Source: Smallanthus sonchifolius
Lineage: Eukaryota; Streptophyta; Magnoliopsida; Asterales; Asteraceae
Length of the DNA: 64,000 nucleotides
Assembly (NCBI GenBank): GCA_023525975.1
Contig: CM042019.1
Coordinates: forward strand, 79,916,344-79,980,343
Direction: 5' to 3'
Shown: in pieces, positions 10,085 through 23,333 of the stretch
Layout: each line of letters begins with the position of its first letter
Numbering within the stretch: position 1 is the first letter of the stretch
Notes under the pieces: model-generated
What the model was told of the DNA's origin: nothing
What the model saw: the letters and a program-made list of their open reading frames with translations, nothing else
Databases searched by the model: none
Made by a program: the position numbers and the translations under genes

Positions 10085-10543
10085 CTGAAACATGGTTAAA
10101 ACAATGTCAACTAAAAGGTTGGTGAGCATACATAGGTTTTGACTCTAAATGGTAGTATTGTGTTGTGTGCATACAATCCATACAAATCATGGTTAATAAG
10201 GAAAATATGGAGAGATACTATTATGAAACCAAATTATACAATCAAACCTTTGTAACTAGCATGCAAAACCAAAATGTGTTGTCGGTAACAATCACCCTAC
10301 CTGGGTGGGTTTGTCAGACTCAATAGATCTATCATTGTTAACCGTCGGCTTGTATATTTAATGATTGCACATGTAAATTTGCACACAAGTAGTTTACACA
10401 CCTAGTACTCAAACATAAGGCTCAAATTTGTACACATGAATGTAGGGTGGAATTGTATTGTGTAATGTGTAACATTGTATAATTGAAACTCATGTTCCAC
10501 CCCAAAATGTAAATAATGTAAAAAGTGGCTATGTAAAACTCAC
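10085..10543 (-). other. Intron-like segment in the GYP-2 LTR (459 nt)
   Basis: Element sense: CTTACAA|GTGAGTTTTACATAG at the donor end (10543 downward) and ACCATGTTTCAG|GCAC at the acceptor end (10085). A branch-like GCTCACCAAC lies about 40 nt before the acceptor. CTATGTATGCTCAC near the branch (antisense of 10122-10135) pairs with the donor region (10529-10543), 5 + 7 base pairs around a small loop. Splicing is predicted, not shown. Confidence 0.5.
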
Positions 10544-11241
10544 TTGTAAGTTGTGTGCAGATAGTACGGGTAATAGATAGCATAAGTGATTTCCAAATCA
10601 CAAGATTAACCTACAGTTAAATTGTATGAACTTGAGTCAATGATAAGTATAAAGACTAAAGCAAAATCTAGAGTTTCAACGGGATTGAGTATAGGGATTT
10701 GTACAAAAGTGTTTGTGTTAACCCCACGTATTGGATGCGTGTAATTTGGTATTTGTATTTGAAATAAAGGTTTAATGCGTATGAATTTAAAAAAAAATAA
10801 AAATTGACTTAGGGTTTTGTTAAAATAGATATGTAATTTAAATAAATAAACTATTTTTATTTATTTATTTATTAATAAAAATGTGTCTTTAGAGGAAAAG
10901 AGAAAAAAAAAGTATATATATGTATTAGTATCTATTTAGAAAATTATATTTATTCAAATACAATTTAAATAAATAAATTTATTTTATTTATTTAAAAAAA
11001 GTGTGCTTTTAAAAATATGAGAATACAAGTATATGTATATTAATATGTAACTAAAAAAATATATTTGTTTATAGGGTTTAAACCCTAATATATAACAAAA
11101 GGAATTTGTTTATGATTGTATTATAAAAGTAGTTGTTTTATGTTGAAAATTGCAAATTGTTGTTTTAGTCAGATCTAAATAATATTAGGTTTATAAAATA
11201 ATAAATTAATAATGATTTAAAATGGTTTTAAATAAAAGGAA

Positions 11242-11473
11242 TGCCACCCGGTTCGAACCCGGGTGGATTCTGTGTGGCACCAACTATTTACCACCGGACT
11301 AGGGGTACAACCCATATGCAAATCCTGGTTCGCATGGTTTTAACAGGAAACGATAAGGAGAGCCGGGTCCGGTCAGGGGAGGGCGCAAAAAGGGAGCCGG
11401 ATGCGTGGTCTGTGGGTTTTGAACCCATGCCACCCGATCCAACGGCGCGGTAACTTAACCGGTTAGACTAGGT
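11242..11473 (-). other. Two tRNA-like modules in the GYP-2 LTR (not functional tRNA genes)
   Basis: On the minus strand, 11303-11242 has an A-box-like TAGTCCGGTGGTAAA and a perfect T-arm CCCGG-GTTCGAA-CCGGG (B box GGTTCGAACC). A second module (11473-11409) has TAACCGGTTAAG and GGGTTCAAAACCC. Anticodon and acceptor arms do not close properly. The same pair occurs in both GYP-4 LTRs, also in element sense. Confidence 0.6.
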
Positions 11474-12387
11474 GGGTTCGCTGGTCATATAGTGACCCGT
11501 TTAGTTATATAGAAAAACAAGGATCGAGCCGCAAATTCGTATAGCATGAACCCTGGATTTTAAATTAGTTCAATTCGATTATGTTCTTTCGAATTGATAA
11601 GCATCCAGAAATGAATCGAAAGGTACGAAACTTACTTATTTTGATTGAGTGGAGAGTGCAGACGGCTGGGTCAAAACGCCCGCTGTTCTTGGTGCTCGAT
11701 CGAGGATTCGACGTGATATGGGATGTGATTCTGGGTTCAGAGAGTTTGTGTGTGAGTATGCGAATGTGTAAGAGGGATTTAATTTGTTCTCTATTATCTT
11801 AAATGGCTAATTCGATTGAGGCTTGCATATGACGGTTGTCAGGATCGGATTATGCGTAATTGCTTGATTGGGGATGAATTGAATCGCGATTAGGGCCTAC
11901 ATTCATGCAGGAAATCATTTGCGCGTGATTTGAGGAGTTAAAATTCGTTGATAGCACAAATTTTTGTTAAATTGATACGGGTTTGACTCCACAAAGTTAA
12001 CCCTGTTCGAATTCAAAATTTGCCGCTCAAGGATTCGATTGGGTTGAGGATTGGGCCAGGATTTGGGTCAATTATCATTGTGTAACCATGAGGAGTCCAA
12101 CACATGAGGAATTCGATCTATGCCTGCCTTGAATCTGTCAAGAGTTGGCCAGTTTGACATTTAGGGGAGTCAAATTGTTTGAATTCTTGATTTGGCCTCG
12201 TGTTTAGTTGGATTGGGCTGGCATTTAGGCTTGGAACCAGTCGGTACTTGAATTGGTAAACAAGGAAAGTCTGTATCAGTGGAAATTGACCGAGTAGGGC
12301 ATTGGATTACATGATTTGGCCTGTTTGACTTTCTGAAAGTCAAAATGGGTCAAGAACATGGAATACAAGAAAATCAGAAATGTTACA

Positions 12388-12818
12388 GCATCCCCATGTT
12401 GAGGGGATTTCGTCCCGAAATTCAACTAGTTGAGGCGAATGAATCAGCAAAAAGGTGTGGGTACTTGAGCTTCATTTGCTTCTCACGTTCCCAAGTAAAC
12501 TCCGGACCGCGTTTAGAATCCCAACGAACTTTGACAATAGGAATACGGCTTCACTTGAGTTGCTTTACTTCACGATCCATAATCTCTACCGGTTTCTCAA
12601 CGAAGCGCATTGTGTCATCAATGCGCACATCGTCAAGAGGTATATGGAGATTCTCGTCAGCAAGACATTTCTTCAGATAGGATACGTGAAAAGTAGGATG
12701 CACATTGCCAAGTGATAGGGGTAACTCGAGTTTGTAATTTTGAATGGACCCACATAACGAGGTGCTAGTTTGCTTTTCTTCCCAAACCCGATCACGCCCT
12801 TCCAAGGAGACACCTTTA
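12388..12818 (-). pseudogene. GYP-2 integrase C-terminus and chromodomain (fragment)
   Basis: Minus-strand frames carry LPLSLGNVHPTFHVSYLKKC and an IPLDDVRID block, then, after an in-frame TGA where Arg fits, a chromodomain-like RGPEFTWE...KYPHLF ending near 12430. This is the GPY/F module plus chromodomain of Tekay-like chromoviruses, which guides integration to heterochromatin. The upstream part is missing because GYP-3 inserted at 12819. It is nearly the same protein as the end of GYP-4. Confidence 0.8.
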
Positions 12819-13083
12819 TGTCACACCCAGCCAAGGCGGAAACGCGAGGCGTAACATTCATGGTTTTCAAAGCATATGATTACCGCAAACACATACATGT
12901 AGTTGTATACATAATCGAGTTTAAAATATTTACATCACAAAATATCAACTTGAGTTTACAAAAGTTAAAGATTTCGCAATTATGACTCAAGACCATGAGT
13001 TATACGAGAGAAATCCTCCAAAAGCCGTATCCACATGCATGCATGTAACCTACATTGCTAACCTGAAGACCACGTTCAATTTC

Positions 13084-13598
13084 CTGAAAACATACTTAAA
13101 AATGTTTACACGAGGTTGGTGAGTTCACAAGTTATTATCAAGAGTTATCATAAATCCAACGATTAAACATGATCATTTTCCGATCAAAACTCTTTGTATG
13201 TATAACCAATGAATCTGAACATTACCCTGACCAATTGACCCCATTTGTAAGCTTGCAAGGAATACAAAATAATATGTAATGCACGAGACCGTAACCAAAC
13301 CCCAACTTTTTGTGCCTCCCCTCACCTTTCTGCGAGTAAGACAATATGCGGTCATTTGGACCCCTACCATGACCGGAGGCGTCACCCCCAATAGTACTAT
13401 CCATAGAATCCCGGGCTAAGTCCATAGCTAATGGTTACTAAGTTTTTATTCCGATGACTTTAAGCGCTTTATTTTTCCCTCAATGCACACATACGGTCTG
13501 ATCATTTGATCATTCATTTACATACGAAAATTCTTTACAATTATGTTTCCACCCCAAAACATTTCAAAAACATAGAAAAAGGGGTTAGTGAAACTCAC
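13084..13598 (-). other. Intron-like segment in the GYP-3 3' LTR (515 nt)
   Basis: Donor TCGAG|GTGAGTTTCAC, acceptor AAGTATGTTTTCAG|G, branch-like ACTCACCAAC about 45 nt upstream of the acceptor. On the plus strand GGTGAGTTCAC (13118-13128) and GTGAAACTCACC (13588-13599) are inverted copies with one bulged base. Length equals that in GYP-6. The 5' LTR copy is at 40328-40864. Confidence 0.5.
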
Positions 13599-14816
13599 CT
13601 CGATAGAAGTATATGCTAGCAAATATTTGAATAAAAGCAGACCCGCCTATCCGTATCCTATTTACACAAGGATACTAAACACGTTAAGACTACCCGTCTT
13701 AAATGCAAGTTGTTCACTGACTTAACTATTCCTGTTAAGTACGTCTTTGTTTATTTAAAACAATGTTTTCTCATAACGACTCGTTGGTGATTATTATTCC
13801 AGTGTAGACGCTTTACTTATTTTCTGAAAAAATATTATATTTCCATATTGGTGACTTATCATATGTACCCAATTAATAAATACTATTTTTGCAATAACTT
13901 GTAATATTTCACATTATGGTCCCGTATAAACACTTAATTACTTCTTTCCAATAATTATACAAGTGTCGTTCAAGTATTTTCTATGTATGTCTATCTCTAT
14001 GTGCACATAATTCATGTTAACACGTCCACATACAATTACTTGTTCTAAACGACATTTATTATCTTGTCATGTACTTATATCTTTACCCATATATTCCCAA
14101 AAGTATAATTATTAATTCAACATATATTTAGCTATGTTTCACAATAACATGTGTTCATATATACTTATACCGAAACGTCTTTTTAATTTCATACACATAA
14201 TTCCTCTATGACTAATTCATCATAATATATACATATATGATCTTTATAATTTCTACGTGTCTTAGACATTTTAATCATATCAACTTTCATGTCAAACACA
14301 TACATATATCTTGCAAGTTCTAAATCTCTTGAGTGTTTTGTTTAACACTTTTCATGCTTTATTTTTAAGACATTAATACGTTTTATTATTTAATATAAAC
14401 ATTTCCATGATTATTAACATTAACTATGCACATACATGTTTCTCATATATACATACATATACCTAGCAGCTTGTCCAAGTTAACAAAATAAACGTACACC
14501 CATACATATATTTATCAAGATCTTCACATGTATAAACTTTAAACACACTTATATATGCATATATAAATTACGATTATATATATATACAAATATATACTTC
14601 ACTTAACCAAGTATTAACAATCCTTTTTAGATTAAAAATCATGCTTTTAATTCAACCAATTATAACTTATCATATATAATCAAAACAACAACATATATAC
14701 CCATGCATACAAATGTCGGCCCTTTATGTATATATTTATAGAATTTTTAGTTTTCAACCCATTATCATAATCAATCAACCATCAAGAATACACCCATAAA
14801 TATACTAAACTTCGAC

Positions 14817-14821
<5 letters not shown>

Positions 14822-14850
<29 letters not shown>
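14822..14850. repeat. (TA)n microsatellite in the GYP-3 LTR
   Basis: About 14 TA units. The homologous tracts in units 2 and 3 (about 18574-18593, 22303-22318) are shorter, so length varies between copies. Confidence 0.85.
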
Positions 14851-14852
<2 letters not shown>

Positions 14853-15849
14853 TATATATTTCAAAACCAAGTTAAACTTTTATACAAACTCTTTAATCTT
14901 TTAAATTCTTTGATTTTTCATGGTGAACAACGTGCTTTATTCAAGAAATAAAGAGGATTTTAGAGATTGATGTCGGTTTCATACCGCTAAACAAGCTAGG
15001 TGAAGAATCACGAGTAGAAGGTGAGAACGGCTTGGTTCCCTAGCTACAACCGATCCTTGATTCTTCAAGAACTCCTTGAATCTGCCAACTTCTAGTTAAT
15101 CTCTCTAAGATTTTGATCTTGGATTTTTCTTTTTGAAAGAGTGTGTGCATGTGTAAGCCGTATATATGTATATAGATAGGATGCGAGTTGAGTGTTTGAC
15201 TACATCTTCATGATTACTACTTATGACATGATTAGAATTGCATGTAATCATCAAGTGGGTGGCTATGCCCACATTTCGGTCGAGAGGGGTATGGGGTGGG
15301 GGTTGGGTGTTGTCAGATCCATTAATGGCTAGATAGGTGGGTTCTTTGGTGGTATAAACCCCCTAGGTGATCGCGTGATCTAATACCCGGTGTAAGACTT
15401 TTAAACGATTCATTACTTATATGTTTTTTGTGTGGTTTGACTAGTCTCAATAATTTATTAGTTAACTCGACATAGATTATTACTATAACTGTATTATACA
15501 TGAATACGCATAATATAACATAGAGTCATGTAACAATTATTTATATGTCAACTTCTTATAAAAGTTTAGTCACCAATATTTATGTTTTTATATTCAAACG
15601 TGTCTGTAGACTTTTCTGGAATAACATTCTTTTAATCACCAACGACCGTATCTTGCGGGTTATAACTGTTTATTTTCCTAGTAATTCTTAAAAATTACTA
15701 TTTTGATATAAGTTCCTTTGCTAGACTCCTTGACTTTACTTAGCCAAAATAAAACTTCAGGAAAATATATGTTATGAACGTGCATTTATGAAATATGGAT
15801 ATTGACCTGAAATGCTGGGTGTCACATTCTCCCCATGCTAAAGAGAATT

Positions 15850-18412
15850 TCGTCCCGAAATTCAGTTCTTGTCATCTTAACTTAAAGTGTTCGTAAACAA
15901 GGACGGGTACTTGGCTTTCAATTTATCTTCCCGCTCCCACGTATACACGGGGCCTTGCTTCGAATTCCAACGTACCTTGACCAGCTTAACTCGGCTACGC
16001 CTTGTTTTCTAAACCTTCCAATCTGTGACTTCAATCTGTTCCTCAACGAAGTGCAACTTGTCGTCTATGTGAATCTCATCAGGCGGTATAATTACGTCTC
16101 GTCTGATAAGCACTTCTTTAGATTAGATACATGAATTGTATCATGTATATTGCTTAGTTCTTGTGGCAACTTGAGCTTGTAAGCTACAGAGCCAACCCTA
16201 GCCAGTATTTCAAATGGTCCGATGTACCTAGGATTAAGTTTTCCACGGTTGCCAAATCTTGCAACTCCTTTCCAAGGTGAGACCTTCAACATGACTTTGT
16301 CTCCTACTTGGAATTCTAATGGTCTTCGTCTGTTATCCGCGTAACTCTTTTGCATGTCACGAGCGGCCTTCAGACGATCCTTGATCCTAAAGATCTTGTC
16401 GGTAGTCTCCTGAATAACCTCAGGACCGGTTAAATGCTTGTCGCTAACCTCCGCCCAGCATAGCGTTGAACGACCTTTTCGACCGTACAAAGCCTCAAAC
16501 GGAGCGGCTTTGATGCTGGTGTGGTAACTTTATTGTATGAAAACTCAGCCAACGGCAAATGAGTATCCCAATTTCCTCTGAAATCAACTGCACATGCACA
16601 GAGCATATCCTCTAAAGTTTGAATGGTCCTTTCACTTTGACCATCTGTTTGTGGGTGATATGTTGTGCTCAAGTCAAGACGTGTGCCTAAGGCTTCTTGT
16701 AAAGATTGCCAGATCCTAGACACGAATCTGCTATCTCTATCAGAGATAATAGAGCTTGGCACTCTATGCATGGCTACAATTTCCTTGATATATATGGCCT
16801 TGCAAGTTTCTCAGTTTTATCCGTCTCTTTGATAGGTAGAAATGTGCTGACTTTGTCAAACGATCGACGATTACCCATATAGTATCGTACCCGCTTGAAG
16901 TCTTGGGTAACTTTGTAATGAAATCCATGGAGATCTGTTCCCATTTCCATTGAGGAATCTCGGGTTGTTGTAATAATCTTGACGGTTTCTGATGTTCTCA
17001 TTTTACCTTTGAACACGTCAGACACTTCCCAACATAGATAGCAATCTCTCCTTTCATGTTTGGCTACCAATAGTGTTCTTTCAGATCCTTATACATCTTA
17101 TCCGAACCTGGGAGAATGGAGTACCTGGATTTGTGGGCTTCGTCCATAACCAACTCCCGTAAATTACCAAAACGTGGCACCCAAATTCTATTCATGAAGT
17201 ATAAAGTATCATCTGACTTTGGTTCCAACTGCCTTATCATTCCCCGTAATGCCTCACTCTCAATGTTCTCTTCTTTGATTGCCTCCTGTTGTGTCATCCG
17301 GATTTGAGTCGTGAGACTCGTATGTATTGTCAATCCTAGCACACGAACACGAAGATTTTTAACTCGCTCCTTTAGACTCAAGGCGTCTGCTACGACATTC
17401 GCCTTCCTAGGGTGATACTTGATCTCAAAGTCATAATCATTTAGCAGTTCTACCCAACGGCGTTGCCTCATGTTGAGTTCTTTCTGATTAAAGATGTGCT
17501 GGAGACTCTTGTGGTCTGTAAAGATAGTGCATCTTGTACCATATAGGTAATGTCTCCATATTTTGATTGCAAACACAACAACACCCAATTCCAGATCGTG
17601 AGTCGTATAGTTTTTCTCATGGACTTTCAGATGTCTGGATGCATACGCTATGACTTTTTCTCTCTGCATCAACACACGTCCCAGACATTGGTGTGATGCG
17701 TCGCAATACACGATTAAATTATCGGTTCCTTCAGGAAGTGAGATGATTGGTGTACTGCAAAGCATCTGCTTTAACAATTGAAAAGATGAATCTTGTTTAT
17801 CGGTCCAATCAAACTTTTTGTCTTTCTGGGTTAACTTCGTCAAGGGCAGGGCTATTTTTGAAAAGTTCTCAAAGAATCGCCTGTAATAACCTGCCAAGCC
17901 CAGAAATTGACGTACCTCAGTTGGAGTTCTTGGTGCTTCCCAGTTTTTGATAGCTTCAATATTGGACGGGTCTACGTGAATACCCTTCTTATTGATGACG
18001 TGTCCGAGAAAGTGAACCTCTCGATTCCAAAACTCACACTTAGAGAATTTTGCATATAACTTCTCTTTCCTAAGTAGTTCCAAGATTAGCTTCAAGAGAT
18101 GTTCATGTTCTTCCTTGATTCGTGAATATATCAATATGTCATCGATAAACACAATCACGAATTTATCCAGATATGGTTTGCACACATGGTTCATGAGATC
18201 CATCAAAGCTGTCGGTGCATTAGTCAAACCAAATGGCATGACTAGGAACTCGTAATGACCATAACGAGTCCTAAAAGCTTTCTTTGGTATATCATCCTCC
18301 TGGACTCTTAGTTGATGGTATCATGATCGTAGATCAATCTTAGAATAGAAACTTGAACCTTGAAGTTGATCGAATAGGTCGTCTATTCGAGGAGAGGATA
18401 CCGGTTCTTAAT
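15850..18412 (-). pseudogene. GYP-3 pol fragment, unit 1: RT C-half, RNase H, integrase
   Basis: Minus strand. 18239-17064 is 391 open codons: MPFGLTNAP, the catalytic VIVFIDDILIYS, the RNase H block VYCDASHQCLG and TDHKSLQHIF, and the start of integrase. Then come the CLTC part of the zinc finger (17070-16774), the DDE core with ISDRDSRF (16771-16430), and the SPWKGVARFGNRGKL and LKKC C-terminal region (16490-16092). Frameshifts lie near 17067, 16780 and 16510. The N-terminal half of RT is absent because the copy ends at the tandem joint. It has no promoter or start of its own and cannot yield a complete enzyme. Confidence 0.85.
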
Positions 18413-19558
18413 TATAACTTATCATATATAATCAAAACAACAACATATATACCTATGCATACAAATTTCGACCCTTTATGTATATATTTATAGAACTTTT
18501 AGTTTTCAACCCATTATCATAATCAATCAACCATCAAGAATACACCCATAAATATACTAAACTTCGACTACATGTATATATATATATATATATTTCAAAA
18601 GCAAGTTAAACTTTTATACAAACTCTTTAATCTTTTAAATTCTTTGATTTTTCATGGTGAACAACGTGCTTTATTCAAGAAATAAAGAGGATTTTAGAGA
18701 TTGATGTCGGTTTCATACCGCTAAACAAGCTAGGTGAAGAATCACGAGTAGAAGGTGAGAATGGCTTGGTTCCCTAGCTACAACCGATCCTTGATTCCTC
18801 AAGAACTCCTTGAATCTGCCAACTTCTAGTTAATCTCTCTAAGATTTTGATCTTGGATTTTTCTTTTTGAAAGAGTGTGTGTATGTGTGTATATGTGTGA
18901 GCTATATATGTAAATAGATAGGATGAGAGTTGAGTGTTTGACTACATCTTCATGATTACTACTTATGACATGATTAGAATTGCATGTAATCATCAAGTGG
19001 GTGGCTATGCCCACATTTTGGTCGAGAGGGGTATGGGGTGGGGCTTGGGTGTTGTCAGATCCATTAATGGCTAGATAGGTGGGTTCTTTGGTGGTATAAA
19101 CCCCCTAGGTGATCGCGTGATCTAATACCCGGTGTAAGACTTTTAAACGATTCATTACTTATATGTTTTTTGTGTGGTTTGACTAGTCTCAATAATTTAT
19201 TAGTTAACTCGACATAATAACTGTATTATACATGAATACGCATAATATAACATAGAGTCATGTAACAATTATTTATATGTCAACTTCTTATAAAAGTTTA
19301 GTCACCAATATTTATGTTTTTATATTCAAACGTGTCTCTAGACTTTTCTGGAATAACATTCTTTTAATCACCAACGACCGTATCTTGCAGGTTATAACTG
19401 TTTATTTTCCTAGTAATTCTTAAAAATTACTATTTTGATATAAGTTCCTTTGCTAGACTCCTTGACTTTACTTAGCCAAAATAAAACTTCAGGAAAATAT
19501 ATGTTATGAACGTGCATTTATGAAATATGGATATTGACCTGAAATGCTGGGTGTCACA
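18413..19558 (-). repeat. Partial LTR in tandem unit 2
   Basis: Nearly identical to 14661-15826, ending GCTGGGTGTCACA. It lacks the outer two-thirds of the LTR. It differs by a shorter TA tract and a small deletion at about 19214 (a block TAGATTATTACT is missing). Confidence 0.88.
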
Positions 19559-22140
19559 TTCTCCGCATGCTAAAGAGAATTTCGTCTCGAAATTCAGTTC
19601 TTGTCATCTTAACTTCAAGTGTTCGTAAACAAGGACGGGTACTTGGCTTTCAATTTATCTTCCCGCTCCCACGTATACTCGGGGCTGTGCTTCGAATTCC
19701 AACGTACCTTGACCAGCTTAACTCGGCTACGCCTTGTTTTCTAAACCTTCCAATCTGTGACTACAATCGGTTCCTCAGCGAAGTGCAACTTGTCGTCTAT
19801 GTGAATCTCATCAGGCGGTATAATTAACGCCTCGTCTGATAAGCACTTCTTTAGATTAGATACATGAATTGTATCATGTATATTGCTTAGTTCTTGTGGC
19901 AACTTGAGCTTGTAAGCTACAGAGCCAACCCTAGCCAGTATTTCAAATGGTCTGATGTACCTAGGATTAAGTTTTCCACGGTTGCCAAATCTTGCAACTC
20001 CTTTCCAAGGTGAGACCTTCAACATGACTTTGTCTCCTACTTGGAATTCTAATGGTCTTCGTCTGTTATCCACGTAACTTTTTTGCATGTCACGAGCGGC
20101 CTTCAGACGATCCTTGATCTTGAAGATCTTGTCGGTAGTCTCCTGAATAACCTCAGGGCCGGTTAAATGCTTGTCGCCAACCTCCGCCCAACATAGCGGT
20201 GAATGACATTTTCGACCGTACAAAGCCTCAAATGGAGCGGCTTTGATACGGGTGTGGTAACTTTATTGTATGAAAACTCAGCGAACGGCAAATGAGTATC
20301 CCAATTTCCTCTGAAATAAATTGCACACGCACAGAGCATATCCTCTAAAGTTTGAATGGTCCTTTCACTTTGACCATCCGTTTGTGGGTGATATGTTGTG
20401 CTCATGTCAAGACATGTGCCTAAGGCTTCTTGTAAAGATTGCCAGATCCTAGACACGAATCTGCTATCTCTATGAGAGATAATAGAGCTTGGCACTCCAT
20501 GCATGGCTACAATTTCCTTGATATATAGCCTTGCAAGTTTCTCGGTTTTATCCGTCTCTTTGATAGGTAGAAATGTGCTGACTTTGTCAAACGATCGACG
20601 ATTACCCATATAGTATCGTACCCGCTTGAAGTCTTGGGTAACTTTGTAATGAAATCCATGGAGATCTGTTCCCATTTCCATTGAGGAATCTCGGGTTGTT
20701 GTAATAATCCTGGCGGTTTCTGATGTTCTCCTTTTACCTTTGAACACGTCAGACACTTCCCAACATAGATAGCAATCTCTCCTTTCATGTTTGGCTACCA
20801 ATAGTGTCCTTTCAGATCCTTATACATCTTATCCGAACCTGGGAGAATGGAGTACCTGGATTTGTGGGCTTCGTCCATAACCAACTCCCGTAAATTACCT
20901 AAGCGTGGCACCCAAATTCTATTCATGAAGTATAAAGTATCATCTGACTTTGGTTCCAACTGCCTTATCATTCCCCGTAATGTCTCACTCTCAATGTTCT
21001 CTTCTTTGATTGCCTCCTGTTGTGCCATCCGAATTTGAGTCGTGAGACTCGTATGTATTGGCAATCCTAGCACACGAACACGAAGATTTTTAACTCGCTC
21101 CTTTAGACTCAAGGCGTCTGCTACGACATTCGCCTTCCTAGGGTGATACTTGATCTCGCAGTGATAATCATTTACCAGTTCTACCCAATGGCGTTGCCTC
21201 ATGTTGAGTTCTTTCTGGTTAAAGATGTGATGGAGACTCTTGTGGTCTGTAAAGATAGTTCATCTTGTACCATATAGGTAATGTCTCCATATTTTGATTG
21301 CAAACAACAACAGCACCCAATTCCAGATCGTGAGTCGTATAGTTTTTCTCATGGACTTTCAGATGTCTGGATGCATACGCTATGACTTTTTCTCTCTGCT
21401 TCAAAACACATCCCAGACATTGGTGTGATTCGTCGCAGTACACGATTAAATTATCGGTTCCTTCAGGAAATGAGATGATTGGTGTACTGCAAAGATTCTG
21501 CTTTAACAATTGAAAAGATGACTCTTGTTTATCGGTTCAATCAAACTTTTTGTCTTTCTGGGGTAACGTCGTCAAGGGCAGGGCTATTTTTGAAAAGTTC
21601 TCGAAGAATCGCCTGTAATAACCTGCCAATCCCAGAAATTCAACTCAGTTGGAGTTCTTGGTGCTTCCCAGTTTTTGATAGCTTCAATATTGGACGGGTC
21701 TATGTGAATACCCTTCTTATTGATGACGTGTCCGAGAAAGTGGACCTCTCGATTCCAAAACTCACACTTAGAGAATTTTGCATATAACTTCTCATTCCTA
21801 AGTAGTTCCAAGATTAGCTTCAAGTGATGTTCATGTTCTTCCTTGGTTCGTGAATATATCAATATGTCATCGATAAACACAATCACGAATTTATCTAGGT
21901 ATGGTTTGCACACACGGTTCATGAGATCCATCAAAGCTGCCGGTGCATTAGTCAAACCAAATGGCATAACTAGGAACTCGTAATGACCATAACGAGTCCT
22001 AAAAGCTTTCTTTGGTATATCTTCCTCCTGGACTCTTAGTTGATGGTATCCGGATCGTAGATCAATCTTAGAATAGAAACTTGAACCTTGAAGTTGATCG
22101 AATAGGTCGTCTATTCAAGGAGAGGATACCGGTTCTTAAT
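19559..22140 (-). pseudogene. GYP-3 pol fragment, unit 2
   Basis: Same domain order as unit 1: RT with FIDDILIYS (21967-21584), RNase H start (21509-21219), connection and zinc-finger region (21202-20795), integrase core (20801-20163) and C-terminus (20223-19741). It shares with unit 1, but not unit 3, the frameshift AACTTTATTG in the integrase and the GGAGAGGATACCGG variant at the joint. It has extra frameshifts of its own near 21300 and 21640. Confidence 0.85.
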
Positions 22141-23333
22141 TATAACTTATCATATATAATCAAAACAACAACATATATACCCATGCATACAAATTTTGAC
22201 CCTTTATGTATATATTTATAGAACTTTTAGTTTTCAACCCATTATCATAATCAATCAACCATCAAGAATACACCCATAAATATACTAAACTTCGACTACA
22301 TGTATATATATATATATTTCAAAACCAAGTTAAACTTTTATACAAAATCTTTAATCTTTTAAATTCTTTGATTTTTCATGGTGAACAACGTGCTTTATTC
22401 AAGAAATAAAGAGGATTTTAGAGATTGATGTCGGTTTCATACCGCTAAACAAGCTAGGTGAAGAATCACGAGTAGAAGGTGAGAATGGCTTGGTTCCCTA
22501 GCTACAACCGATCCTTGATTCTTCAAGAACTCCTTGAATCTGCCAACTTCTAGCTAATCTCTCTAAGATTTTGATCTTGGATTTTTCTTTTTGAAATAGT
22601 GTGTGCATGTGTGAGCTATATATTTATATAGATAGGATGAGAGTTGAGTGTTTGACTACATCTTCATGATTACTACTTATGACATGATTAGAATTGCATG
22701 TAATCATCAAGTGTGGAAGAGGGTGTGCATGCAAGCCATCTATGCAAGCATTTAATGGGATAGTGGGTGGCTATGCCCACATTTCGGCCGAGAGGGGTAT
22801 GGGCTGGGGGGTTGGGTGTTGTCAAATCCATTAATGGCTAGATAGGTGGGTTCTTTGGTGGTATAAACCCCCTGGGTGATCGCGTGATCTAATACCCGGT
22901 GTAAGACTTTTAAACGATTCATTACTTATATGTTTTTGTGTAGTTTGACTAGTATCAATAATTTACTAGTTAACTCGACATAGATTATTACTATAACTGT
23001 ATTATACATGAATACACATAATATAACATAGAGTCATGTAACAATTATTTATGTGTCAACTTTTGATAAAAAATTAGTCACAAAGATTTATCCTTTTATA
23101 TTCAAACGTGTCTCTAGACTTTTCTCAAATAACATTCCAATAATCACCAACGATCGTATCTTGCAGGTTATAACTGTTTATTTTCCTAGTAATTCTTAAA
23201 AATTACTATTTTGATATAAGTTCTTTTGCTAGACTCCTTGATTTTACTTAGTCAAATAAAACTTCAGTAAAATATATGTTATGAACGTGCATTTATGAAA
23301 TATGGATATTGACCTGAATTGTTGGGTGTCACA
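22141..23333 (-). repeat. Partial LTR in tandem unit 3
   Basis: Homologous to 14661-15826 but keeps a 52-bp segment (22714-22765), bounded by GTG repeats, that is absent from units 1 and 2. It is more diverged near 23060-23110. Confidence 0.88.

Larger units (their letters stand above)
9850..12387 (-). repeat. GYP-2 3' LTR, 2538 bp
   Basis: The plus strand runs TGTCACACCCCAACCG ... AATGTTACA. It is homologous along its length to the GYP-4 LTRs (same end block GGCGGGACA...CTGTTCATGAGC, same AT-rich body). It contains two antisense tRNA-like modules (11242-11473) and an intron-like segment (10085-10543). Confidence 0.88.
9850..12818 (-). mobile_element. GYP-2: 3' end of a Ty3/gypsy chromovirus-like element
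   Basis: A complete 3' LTR (9850-12387), a PPT-like GCATCCCC (antisense) and the integrase C-terminus with chromodomain, cut at 12818 by the insertion of GYP-3. Protein and LTR are of the same family as GYP-4. Confidence 0.85.
12819..15826 (-). repeat. GYP-3 3' LTR, 3008 bp
   Basis: TGTCACACCCAGCC ... GCTGGGTGTCACA on the plus strand; the two ends are inverted copies with one mismatch. It is followed by PPT GCATGGGGAGAA (antisense at 15827 onward). It contains the intron-like segment 13084-13598 and a (TA)n tract at 14822-14850. CTTTA (12814-12818) is the candidate target duplication; its partner was lost with the 5' LTR end. Confidence 0.88.

Noticed and set aside
12345..12715. Plus-strand ORFs of 86-111 codons
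   Set aside because: Antisense of the GYP-2 integrase end and chromodomain, which explains their openness.
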